DNA of 5,430 bases from Sutterella sp. (lineage in GTDB: Bacteria > Pseudomonadota > Gammaproteobacteria > Burkholderiales > Burkholderiaceae_F), in assembly GCA_020025965.1 (NCBI GenBank), contig JAHHRG010000089.1, positions 1 to 5,430 on the forward strand, in the 5' to 3' direction. Below, one piece after another: positions 1 through 5,430 of the stretch; positions within the stretch are counted from its first letter, which is position 1, and each line of letters begins with the position of its first letter. A model generated the notes under the pieces. It worked only from the letters and a program-made list of their open reading frames with translations. It ran no database searches and was not told the origin of the DNA. A program made the position numbers and the translations under genes.

Positions 1-422
1 GGGACGTTCTCCTTCTTTCCGGCGGCGGTCTCACCATGGCTGCGGCCATCCAGTCAACCGGTGCGGCGGCACTCATCGGCGCACAGGCCGCTTCCTTTGC
101 CGGTTTGGGCGAAATTCCGATGATTGCCGGTGTCGCGAGCCTCGTCGCCGTCGCGACCGAAATGACCTCCAATACGGCTCTGGCTGCGACGATGATGCCT
201 CTGCTCGCAGCCGCAGCGGAAAGTCTCAACATGAATCCCGACGCACTCCTTTACGCCACCGTCTTGGCCACGTCCTGCGCTTTTATGATGCCGGTAGCAA
301 CGCCTCCCAATGCGATCATCTTCAGTACCGGCCGCATTCGCATTATGGATATGTTTAAAGCCGGCGTTCTCCTTGACCTCGTCGCCGTGATCATCATTAC
401 GATCGTCGTGCACTTCCTCTAA
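1..422 (+). CDS. SLC13/DASS-family anion:sodium symporter, C-terminal part
   Basis: This is the last 139 residues of an inner-membrane transporter; the reading frame is open at the left edge (first full codon at base 3) and ends with TAA at 420-422. The ATG at 36 is internal, not the start, because family-like sequence (LLLSGGGLTM) continues upstream of it. Visible family marks are that GGG segment at the edge, an SNT motif within TEMTSNTA (about residues 56-58 of the visible part, bases 168-176), and the segment CAFMMPVATPPNAI (about residues 92-105). In DASS carriers the second SNT motif and its surroundings form part of the sodium and carboxylate site. Members usually move di- or tricarboxylates such as succinate or citrate, or sulfate, into the cell with sodium; the substrate cannot be read from this fragment. 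The tail ends in a hydrophobic helix, as expected. The gene has its own terminator and converges on hydG. Confidence 0.9.
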   Translation, partial: DVLLLSGGGLTMAAAIQSTGAAALIGAQAASFAGLGEIPMIAGVASLVAVATEMTSNTALAATMMPLLAAAAESLNMNPDALLYATVLATSCAFMMPVATPPNAIIFSTGRIRIMDMFKAGVLLDLVAVIIITIVVHFL

Positions 423-444
423 GACGTGCTTTTCTTTGATGCCG

Positions 445-480
445 AAACGCCGCTCGAAAGCAATCGGGCGGCGTTTTTTT
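445..480 (+). terminator. Intrinsic terminator of the DASS transporter gene
   Basis: A 13-bp stem pairs 445-457 with 464-476 (core AAACGCCGC / GCGGCGTTT, including one T-G wobble). The loop is AAGCAA, and a run of seven T at 474-480 follows. It lies 22 bases after the transporter stop codon. Confidence 0.9.
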
Positions 481-530
481 AGGGGTTACGTTCAGACAAG
501 GACTCGCATCCGGCCGAGCTTCGAAAAAAC

Positions 531-562
531 AAAAAGGCCCGAACGATGTTCGAGCCTTTTTT
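531..562. terminator. Bidirectional intrinsic terminator between the convergent genes
   Basis: The stem AAAAAGGC / GCCTTTTT encloses, after one C-A mismatch, CGAAC / GTTCG with a 3-base loop. Read leftward it follows the hydG stop by about 33 bases and leads into a T-rich tract (complement of A531-535 and A524-529), so it should end hydG transcripts. Read rightward it ends in six T and would back up the transporter terminator. A second small inverted repeat, GACCGA / TCGGTC at 569-585, sits between the hydG stop and this hairpin. Confidence 0.85.
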
Positions 563-594
563 CAGATTGACCGAATCAATCGGTCGGCAAAGCT

Positions 595-2025
595 TTAGAA
601 GCGGAAGTCGCGTTCGCCGTCGGCGATACGGATAATGCGCTTTTCGCTTGCCTTACGGATCTTCGGATTGCAGATCTTCGGCATTTCGCGTTCGATGACT
701 GCTTCACCGGCCGCACGCGTTTCCTTGGAGGCATAGTCACAGACGTATTCCTTCAGGGTGAGGATGGCGTTGGCCTGGCAGAAAGCGGAAATGCTGCCGT
801 CCTTGGCGAATTCCATGAAGCGGTCGCCCGTACGGCCGGCACGGTAGCAAGCCGTGCAGAAGGACGGGAGATAGCCGTTGTCCAGAAGCCAGTGAACGAT
901 TTCGTCAAGCGTACGACGGTCGCTCGTTTCGAACTGTTCCGTCTTTTCTTCCATTTCCTGGACGCTGCGGATGGCGTAACCGCCGACGGACGTGCGGGAG
1001 CCGCCGGAAATCTGGGAGATGCCGAGCTTCAAGCCTTCCGTACGAACACGGGCGCTTTCACGCGTCGACATGATCATGCCGGTGTAGGGAACGGCCAAGC
1101 GGATCAGCGCCACGATCTTCAGGAACAGATCGTCCGGAACGGCATTCGTGAACGTGTTCGGATCGATGTCGTCGGCCGGGCAGATACGCGGCACGGAAAT
1201 CGTGTGCGGACCGCAGCCGAAGACGGCTTCCAAGTGTTCGGCGTGCATCAGAACGCCCACAAAGTCGTAGTGGCAAAGTTCGAGACCGAAGAGCACACCC
1301 AAACCGACGTCGTCAATACCGGCTTCCATCGCGCGGTCATGAGCTTCGGTATGGTAGGCATAGTCGGACTTCGGTCCCTTCGGATGCAGAGCTTCGTAGG
1401 TTTCCTTGTGGTAGGTTTCCTGGAAGAGCTGATAGGTACCGATCTCGGCTTCGTGAAGCTTCTTATAGTTTTCAACCGTCGTAGCGGCGATGTTGACGTT
1501 CAGACGGCGGATGGCACCGTTCTTGTGCTTGATCGAATAAATCGTCTTGATGGATTCGAGAATGTATTCGATCGGGCTGTGCTTCGGATGTTCGCCGGAT
1601 TCAAGAAGCAGACGCTTGTGGCCCATATCCTGCAGGGCAATCACTTCATTGCGAATTTCTTCCTGAGAGAGCTTCTTGCGGGTGATGGTCTTGTTTTTGG
1701 CGTGGTATGGGCAGTAGACGCAACCGTTCACACAGTAGTTGGAAAGATAAAGCGGAGCGAAGAGAACGATACGGGAACCGTAGATGTGTTCCTTCACCTT
1801 AATCGCGGTCTCAAAAATCTTGTCGTTGATATCCTTGTCTTCGCAAGCAAGGAGAAGAGCGGCTTCACGGTGGGTCAGACCCTTGAACTGAGCGGCCTTT
1901 TCAATGGCGGCATGGCACAGTTCGTGGTTCGTCTTATTGGCCTGAGCCCAGGCGAGAGTATCTTTGATTTCCTGGTCGTTGATGAATTCGGCGGCAACGC
2001 GAGACTTGGGATCGTAGATAGCCAT
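595..2025 (-). CDS. hydG: [FeFe]-hydrogenase H-cluster radical SAM maturase HydG
   Basis: HydG is a cytoplasmic radical-SAM enzyme that cleaves tyrosine to p-cresol and a dehydroglycine fragment. From that fragment it makes CO and cyanide and delivers an Fe(CO)2(CN)-cysteine unit used, with HydE and HydF, to build the 2Fe subcluster of [FeFe]-hydrogenase. The 476-residue length is normal. The radical-SAM motif CX3CX2C is C98-C102-C105 in SNYCVNGCVYC, followed by a conserved SGE at 143-145. The diagnostic C-terminal motif CX2CX22C is C390-C393-C416, with TACYRAGRTGDRFM around it; it binds the second iron-sulfur cluster with the labile iron and is absent from the related thiamine enzyme ThiH. 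All six cysteines are intact, so the enzyme should work. The ATG at 2023-2025 is preferred: family sequence starts just after it, and an in-frame TGA lies a few codons upstream. Its ribosome site is weak (GGA nine bases before ATG, then an A-rich spacer). No hydE, hydF or hydrogenase gene adjoins it. Confidence 0.97.
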   Translation of the reverse strand: MAIYDPKSRVAAEFINDQEIKDTLAWAQANKTNHELCHAAIEKAAQFKGLTHREAALLLACEDKDINDKIFETAIKVKEHIYGSRIVLFAPLYLSNYCVNGCVYCPYHAKNKTITRKKLSQEEIRNEVIALQDMGHKRLLLESGEHPKHSPIEYILESIKTIYSIKHKNGAIRRLNVNIAATTVENYKKLHEAEIGTYQLFQETYHKETYEALHPKGPKSDYAYHTEAHDRAMEAGIDDVGLGVLFGLELCHYDFVGVLMHAEHLEAVFGCGPHTISVPRICPADDIDPNTFTNAVPDDLFLKIVALIRLAVPYTGMIMSTRESARVRTEGLKLGISQISGGSRTSVGGYAIRSVQEMEEKTEQFETSDRRTLDEIVHWLLDNGYLPSFCTACYRAGRTGDRFMEFAKDGSISAFCQANAILTLKEYVCDYASKETRAAGEAVIEREMPKICNPKIRKASEKRIIRIADGERDFRF

Positions 2026-2033
2026 TTTTTTAA

Positions 2034-2083
2034 TTCCGAAAGAAATTGACGATAATCTTCAGAAATAGGAAAACTTTTCAGAA
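2034..2083. promoter_or_regulatory. Three TTCNGAA motifs upstream of hydG (possible operator)
   Basis: TTCCGAA lies at 2034-2040, TTCAGAA at 2058-2064 and TTCAGAA again at 2077-2083. Each is a short palindrome, with centres 24 and 19 bases apart. They fall in the stretch where the hydG promoter should be; the best -10 guess on the minus strand is GATTAT (complement of 2052-2057), with no good -35 partner. The motifs could be a regulator site or chance in an A/T-rich leader. This is tentative. Confidence 0.25.
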
Positions 2084-2100
2084 GGTTTGACAGGTAGACA

Positions 2101-2135
2101 AAACGGTCGATCAGGCTTGTCTGATTCGACCGTTT
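2101..2135. promoter_or_regulatory. Long hairpin/palindrome between hydG and the LysR gene
   Basis: Bases 2101-2114 pair with 2121-2135 over 14 bp, with a single bulged T at 2125 and the loop GCTTGT. The outer arms are AAACGGTCGA / TCGACCGTTT and the inner arms TCAG / CTGA. On the minus strand the stem is followed by TTTTGTCT, so in a hydG leader it could act as a weak terminator or attenuator about 75 bases before the start codon. As DNA, the dyad between divergent genes is also where a LysR-type regulator would bind. The pairing is certain; which role it has is not. Confidence 0.55.
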
Positions 2136-2189
2136 CATCCGTGCTTCAGAGAGTTTTAGCGCCGGGGCGGTTTCAATTCCCCGTCGTTG

Positions 2190-2220
2190 TTGGAACGTAT
2201 TGTGCCTCATCTGGTATATT
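2190..2220 (+). promoter_or_regulatory. Candidate promoter of the LysR gene
   Basis: The -10 element TATATT at 2215-2220 is preceded by TGG, giving an extended -10 (TGnTATATT). A poor -35, TTGGAA, lies at 2190-2195 with a long 19-base spacer that the extended -10 may offset. Transcription would begin about 30 bases before the ATG at 2258. Confidence 0.45.
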
Positions 2221-2257
2221 TCGTAAATTGCAAAGATTAACGATCGAGTTGCAAAAA

Positions 2258-3202
2258 ATGGAACTAAAGGCAAAATCTATCAAACTTTTTTGCTCCGTTG
2301 TCGAAACGGGCTCTTTATTGTCGGCCGCCAACCTAAATGCCATGTCTACGCCTGCTGCGAGCCGTGCCATCGGCCAGCTCGAAGAACGCATCGGCTACAG
2401 ACTCTTCGACCGCTCGTCCAAGACTCTAACATTGACGGATGAAGGCCGTGCTTTTTACCGAGTGGCCAAAGAAAGCGTTCAGGCGTGGAAAATTCTGGAG
2501 GAATTTCCGGAAAAATCGCGTGCCAAAAAGAAAGAACTTCGCATTGCGGTGCTCGCACGCCACTGTTCCGACGTCATCATTCCGTCAGTCGTGCGCATCC
2601 TCAAAAAACACGAGCGCACGATGCAGGTCACCATGGACATGCATCAGTCCCGAGACATTCATTATTCGAAATATTCGCATCCTTTCGATGTGGGCTTCGG
2701 GACGCTTTTAAGCAACCATGATGACCTTCAAAAAGTGGCCTTGGCACATCTGCGTTTCCGTTTGGTCGTACCGATCACGAATCCGCTCGCCGCGCTCGAC
2801 AGCGTTACCGTCAACGACTATAAAAACGAAAACTTCATTCTTCTCGCGGCCGACAAGCTTGAGCGCGACTACGTCGCCGGGTTGCATCCGGAGCTTCGAC
2901 CCGATCAGGTCTCGGCCGAACTGTCGTCGACACAGGTAGCCCTCCGATTCGTCAAACGCGGTGTGGGCGTGCACATTACGGACGAATTGGCCGCCAAGAG
3001 CGTCTCCGACGACTGTAAGGCCATCCCCCTCAAAAGTTCCTTTACGATCCCCTTCTTCGTCTTCTGGCCGACGAATAAAAAAGAACTCGATATTGAAACG
3101 CGCGAATGCATTCAGGAGGTGGCGCACAGTATTGAAGCCGCGGGCGTTGAGATTACGCCCGAGGGCCGGGCCCTTTATGCGGAGCTCGAAAAGGGAAAAT
3201 AA
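2258..3202 (+). CDS. LysR-family transcriptional regulator
   Basis: This 314-residue protein has the standard LysR layout. The N-terminal winged helix-turn-helix spans about residues 6-64 (LFCSVVETGSLLSAAN, then STPAASRAIGQLEERIGYRLFDR and TLTLTDEG), followed by a linker helix and a substrate-binding effector domain from about residue 93 (KELRIAVLARH). The open frame runs back to 2087, but the ATG at 2258 puts the HTH at the usual distance from the start and gives a normal length; the extra 57 residues would cross the promoter and hairpin. The ribosome site is weak (GAG about ten bases upstream). LysR proteins usually bind near their own promoter and control a neighbour in response to a small molecule. 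Here the divergent neighbour is hydG and the next gene downstream is a LysE-type exporter, and either could be the target. The effector cannot be read from the sequence. Confidence 0.93.
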   Translation: MELKAKSIKLFCSVVETGSLLSAANLNAMSTPAASRAIGQLEERIGYRLFDRSSKTLTLTDEGRAFYRVAKESVQAWKILEEFPEKSRAKKKELRIAVLARHCSDVIIPSVVRILKKHERTMQVTMDMHQSRDIHYSKYSHPFDVGFGTLLSNHDDLQKVALAHLRFRLVVPITNPLAALDSVTVNDYKNENFILLAADKLERDYVAGLHPELRPDQVSAELSSTQVALRFVKRGVGVHITDELAAKSVSDDCKAIPLKSSFTIPFFVFWPTNKKELDIETRECIQEVAHSIEAAGVEITPEGRALYAELEKGK

Positions 3203-3213
3203 GACTCTCGCCA

Positions 3214-3260
3214 ACAGTCTCCTGACGATTTGACGGATCAAACGCTCATTCCGAGACTGT
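3214..3260. promoter_or_regulatory. Dyads in the LysR-exporter gap (possible operator)
   Basis: Two nested symmetries lie in the 86-base gap. TTTGA / TCAAA with a 4-base centre (3229-3242) fits the T-N11-A rule of LysR binding sites. An 8-bp inverted repeat, ACAGTCTC (3214-3221) and GAGACTGT (3253-3260), flanks it on both sides. TTGACG at 3230-3235 resembles a -35, but the best -10 at a proper distance (GAGACT) is poor. No T-run follows, so it is not a terminator. Confidence 0.3.
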
Positions 3261-3288
3261 CGCGATTGCCTTTTGACGGAGACAAACC

Positions 3289-3921
3289 ATGCCTTTTGAT
3301 TTGTGGCTCGGCTTTCTGACCGCTGCTTTGCTCCTTGCCGTCGCGCCAGGCCCCGACAATCTCTTTGTCCTTATGCAGTCCGCCATGCACGGTGCAAGAG
3401 CGGGATTCTTCGTGACAACGGGGCTTTGTTGCGGAGTTTTCTGCCACACCGTGCTCGCTGCTTTGGGCATTGCCGCTCTGATTGCAGGTTCGCCCGTCAT
3501 GCTCACGGTCATCAAATGCATGGGCGCCGCCTATCTTGTCTGGCTCGCCGTCAACGCCTGGCTTGCGCCCGCGGAAGTCAATGCCGTCGAACGCGAAGAC
3601 AAACGACGTTTGACTGACGGACAACTCTGGCGCCGCGGCATTGTGATGAACCTGACGAACCCGAAGGTATTGCTCTTTTTCCTTGCGTTTTTCCCGTCTT
3701 TTATTCTCCCGGGAACATCGGGCGAAGCGGCCACCCGGCAGATGCTCGTCATGGGCGCGACTTTTTTGGTCGTCACTTTCGTCGTTTTCGGTCTTTTTGC
3801 CTGGTGTGCAGGTACTTTGTCCGACAAAGTACGAAACTCCAAAGTTCAGCTTTTCTTCAATAAGTTGAGTGCCGTTATTTTTGCCCTGCTCGCCGTATCG
3901 ACCTTGCTGGTATCGACTTAA
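3289..3921 (+). CDS. LysE/RhtB-family amino-acid exporter
   Basis: This 210-residue inner-membrane protein should export an amino acid or similar small metabolite using the proton gradient. The length and about six hydrophobic segments fit the family. The signature at residues 18-37, VAPGPDNLFVLMQSAMHGAR, carries the conserved PGPDN, and a second signature, NLTNPKVLLFFLAFFPSF (121-138), follows the central loop (about 93-115), which is charged and hydrophilic. The ATG is well supported by GGAG at 3278-3281, seven bases upstream. It lies 86 bases after the LysR gene on the same strand, so co-transcription is possible. LysE-type exporters are often controlled by a LysR protein, classically from a divergent gene; the same-direction order here differs. 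The substrate is not determined: the RhtB branch covers threonine and homoserine, LeuE leucine, LysE basic amino acids. Confidence 0.92.
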   Translation: MPFDLWLGFLTAALLLAVAPGPDNLFVLMQSAMHGARAGFFVTTGLCCGVFCHTVLAALGIAALIAGSPVMLTVIKCMGAAYLVWLAVNAWLAPAEVNAVEREDKRRLTDGQLWRRGIVMNLTNPKVLLFFLAFFPSFILPGTSGEAATRQMLVMGATFLVVTFVVFGLFAWCAGTLSDKVRNSKVQLFFNKLSAVIFALLAVSTLLVST

Positions 3922-4021
3922 AGGACATCTTCCTCTCAACCGACTGAACCAGTCCCGCCATTTTCGAAAAGCTTTCCGCTACACTTCGAGTGAATCGAAT
4001 TCCTCTAACCCGTCGTCACTC

Positions 4022-4531
4022 ATGTCCGATACCGACTATTACATCGCTTCTTTCGTTTCCGCCATCGGCCTCGGCGTCTTCTGGTTCGAACTCGGCCGCA
4101 TTCTGCGCCCCGACGCGAGCCGCGTGACGCGCTATCCGAACTGGATGCGCGCATTGCTGGATATTCCCGAAAGACTCGTTACCGATCCTCGCGACCATGT
4201 GACGCAGGAAGAAACGGCCAAAGTCGCACCCTTGAAGACTATTTTTCGAGGACTTCTGACGGGCCGTTTGAGACACGGAGAAGGAAACTTCTTCAAGCGT
4301 TTTTACCGCGCCATCAATTATTTTCTCGCCTCGCTATTTGTCTATATTTTCACGCCTTTGTGGGTCTACGGCGACTGGACCTTCGGACGCACGGCCGACA
4401 CGGCTGTTTCGGGCCTTCTCTTTTTAGCCTCTGCCATTCTCGTTAAAGTCTGTGCCGATCTTCGCATCAAGCGTATCGAGGACTATGTGATCGCACGCCG
4501 CAACCGCGGTCTTTCACCCGACAAGAACTGA
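4022..4531 (+). CDS. Small three-helix membrane protein of unknown function
   Basis: I do not recognise this 169-residue protein. It shows a hydrophobic segment at about 7-27 (with FWFELGRILRP at its end), a charged middle part (about 30-97) rich in Arg, Asp and Glu, and two more hydrophobic segments at about 99-117 and 126-145, then a basic tail (RIKRIEDYVIARRNRG). This suggests an inner-membrane protein with a soluble loop of about 65 residues. The frame is open back to 3869, but the ATG at 4022 is preferred: the earlier stretch overlaps the exporter gene and reads as low-complexity, Ser/Arg-rich sequence. No clear ribosome site precedes 4022, so the start is less certain than the rest. TACACT at 3980-3985 could be a weak -10. 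It sits 100 bases after the exporter and ends at a strong terminator, so it may be the last gene of the LysR-exporter transcript. Confidence 0.75.
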   Translation: MSDTDYYIASFVSAIGLGVFWFELGRILRPDASRVTRYPNWMRALLDIPERLVTDPRDHVTQEETAKVAPLKTIFRGLLTGRLRHGEGNFFKRFYRAINYFLASLFVYIFTPLWVYGDWTFGRTADTAVSGLLFLASAILVKVCADLRIKRIEDYVIARRNRGLSPDKN

Positions 4532-4558
4532 CGAAGACTGCGCTTCGTCCATTAACCG

Positions 4559-4588
4559 AAGGCCGGCATTTCTGCCGGCCTTTTTTTT
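4559..4588 (+). terminator. Strong intrinsic terminator after the small membrane protein gene
   Basis: A perfect 10-bp stem, AAGGCCGGCA / TGCCGGCCTT (4559-4568 with 4573-4582), has the tetraloop TTTC and a run of eight T at 4581-4588. A smaller hairpin, GACGAAG / CTTCGTC (4530-4536 with 4543-4549), starts on the last bases of the stop codon just before it. The minus strand lacks a T-run after the stem, so it serves mainly the rightward genes. Confidence 0.93.
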
Positions 4589-4598
4589 ATCGATGCTG

Positions 4599-5430
4599 TC
4601 AGATCGGTGTCTTGACAATCGAATGGATGCCTTCTCGCTCGCCCCAAGTGTTGAGCCAGCTCGTTAAAAGCATGGAGTCGTCAATGTCGACTGTGACTTT
4701 GTAAGACCCGTCATCGAGTTGCTGCAAAATCTGCGTTTCATTGAACGGAGTTTCGGTGAGCGTCGTCGCCAGTCTGTCACTGGTAAAAGCGAATTCGAGG
4801 CGGATATGGCGAAAATCCCCGTAAGCGTAATTGAAGGGTTTCTCCGCGAGGTACGCATCCAAATCGAAACCCTCGCGGTTAACCCGCTGCTCGACAATCT
4901 CAACGTGCTTCATGCGGTGAAGCGCCAAATGGCGGAATTCGCCCGAGACGACATAGCGGGCAACCAAATAAAGACGTTCGGCCTGTTTTACAAGAGCAAG
5001 CGGATCCACAAACACTTCTTTCGCCCGGCCTCTGATATCGACATAGTCAATTTTGAGTCGCAGATCGCGATAGAGTGCTTCGCTCACCGTATCGAAAATA
5101 TCGGGATGGATGATGGGCGGCAGAAAGGTCAACGCATTCGGCACCACCGCCACTTTTTTCGCCCAGTCGCGTTCGCGGCCGTTCACGCGGTCTTCAAGGA
5201 CTTCATGAGCCTTGGTAAACATCGGCTCCAAACTCTCGGCCAAGGAGGTCGGAAGTTGATGCATAAAATGGCCTTCTACGAGCTGAAGCAACAGCGATTG
5301 TTCGGCCGAGAGTTTGCACATCGCAAACGCATCGCCCGGCCCCATGCGGTAGACATAAGGCTTTGCCGTTTTATCGCACTCAATCCCGTAGACGGGGCTT
5401 TCGCGCAAAACCTTGAGCGCACGCTGAACG
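4599..5430 (-). CDS. WYL-domain transcriptional regulator, N-terminus cut off
   Basis: The visible 276 residues are the middle and end of a WYL-family regulator; the frame is still open at the right window edge. A TTG at 5406-5408 is not the start, because the residues before it (VQRALKVLRESPVYG) fit the end of the N-terminal winged helix-turn-helix that normally precedes this domain. A helical linker follows, then the WYL domain at about visible residues 124-180 (LKIDYVDIRGRAKEVFVDPLALV, ERLYLVARY, FRHLALHRMKHVEIV). The namesake triplet reads LYL rather than WYL. The C-terminal WCX extension (about 205-276) is present. WYL domains bind ligands, in some cases nucleic acid, and these proteins act mostly as repressors or activators of nearby genes; some control phage-defence loci, but no such genes are visible here. 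It ends 11 bases from the neighbouring terminator's T-run, converging with the small membrane protein gene. Confidence 0.9.
   Translation of the reverse strand, partial: VQRALKVLRESPVYGIECDKTAKPYVYRMGPGDAFAMCKLSAEQSLLLQLVEGHFMHQLPTSLAESLEPMFTKAHEVLEDRVNGRERDWAKKVAVVPNALTFLPPIIHPDIFDTVSEALYRDLRLKIDYVDIRGRAKEVFVDPLALVKQAERLYLVARYVVSGEFRHLALHRMKHVEIVEQRVNREGFDLDAYLAEKPFNYAYGDFRHIRLEFAFTSDRLATTLTETPFNETQILQQLDDGSYKVTVDIDDSMLLTSWLNTWGEREGIHSIVKTPI

Noticed and set aside
568..580. FNR-like site TTGACCGAATCAA
   Set aside because: The spacing is one base short of TTGAT-N4-ATCAA, one half-site is imperfect, and it lies downstream of hydG rather than in a promoter.
595..2025. ThiH (tyrosine lyase of thiamine synthesis) as an alternative identity for hydG
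   Set aside because: ThiH is shorter and lacks the C-terminal CX2CX22C cluster motif, which is complete here, and there are no thiamine genes nearby.
892..2049. A 385-codon open frame on the plus strand, antisense to hydG
   Set aside because: It lies almost wholly within hydG, whose identity is certain. Its composition (many Arg, His, Asp, Gly and Val in no domain pattern) is typical of the reverse of a codon-biased gene.
2087..2092. Perfect -35 hexamer TTGACA on the plus strand
   Set aside because: No -10-like sequence lies 16-18 bases downstream; that position falls in the hairpin arms.
2087..2257. Longer start for the LysR gene at 2087
   Set aside because: It would add 57 residues before the HTH, unlike the family, and would cover the hairpin and the likely promoter.
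3238..3939. A 233-codon open frame on the minus strand across the exporter gene
   Set aside because: It mirrors the LysE-type gene, is highly charged and has no recognisable domain; the plus-strand product has clear family signatures.
3869..4021. Longer start for the small membrane protein at 3869
   Set aside because: The extra 51 residues overlap the end of the exporter gene out of frame and look non-coding; the ATG at 4022 gives a clean first membrane segment.

Overview
The window looks like an ordinary chromosomal stretch of a Gram-negative bacterium that can live without oxygen. Gene content fits a gut-type proteobacterium: a DASS anion carrier, a LysR regulator, a LysE/RhtB exporter, a WYL regulator and an [FeFe]-hydrogenase maturase. 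My best guess is a betaproteobacterium of the Sutterellaceae type. That rests on general protein style and moderate GC only, and I hold it weakly. I see no mobile element, CRISPR array, tRNA or rRNA.

Layout, left to right. The first 422 bases are the 3' end of a rightward SLC13/DASS (divalent anion:sodium symporter) gene. It converges on a leftward gene at 595-2025 that I identify with high confidence as hydG, the radical-SAM tyrosine lyase that makes the Fe-CO-CN building block of the [FeFe]-hydrogenase H-cluster. The gap between them holds two intrinsic terminators, one for the transporter and one that works in both directions.

A 232-base divergent region separates hydG from a rightward LysR-family regulator (2258-3202). 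It carries a 14-bp hairpin or palindrome, three TTCNGAA motifs and a plausible extended -10 promoter for the regulator. Next come a LysE/RhtB-type exporter (3289-3921) and a small three-helix membrane protein of unknown function (4022-4531), which ends at a strong terminator. The right edge is a leftward WYL-domain regulator (4599 to beyond the window) whose N-terminal DNA-binding part is cut off.

How the genes may work together: hydG appears to be transcribed alone here, because hydE, hydF and a hydrogenase structural gene are not visible. The LysR gene lies head-to-head with hydG and tail-to-head with the exporter, so it could control either. A LysR-type dyad lies just before the exporter and a larger palindrome lies before hydG. 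The most interesting part of the window is this hydG/LysR divergent region. I do not see evidence for a wholly new multi-gene system.
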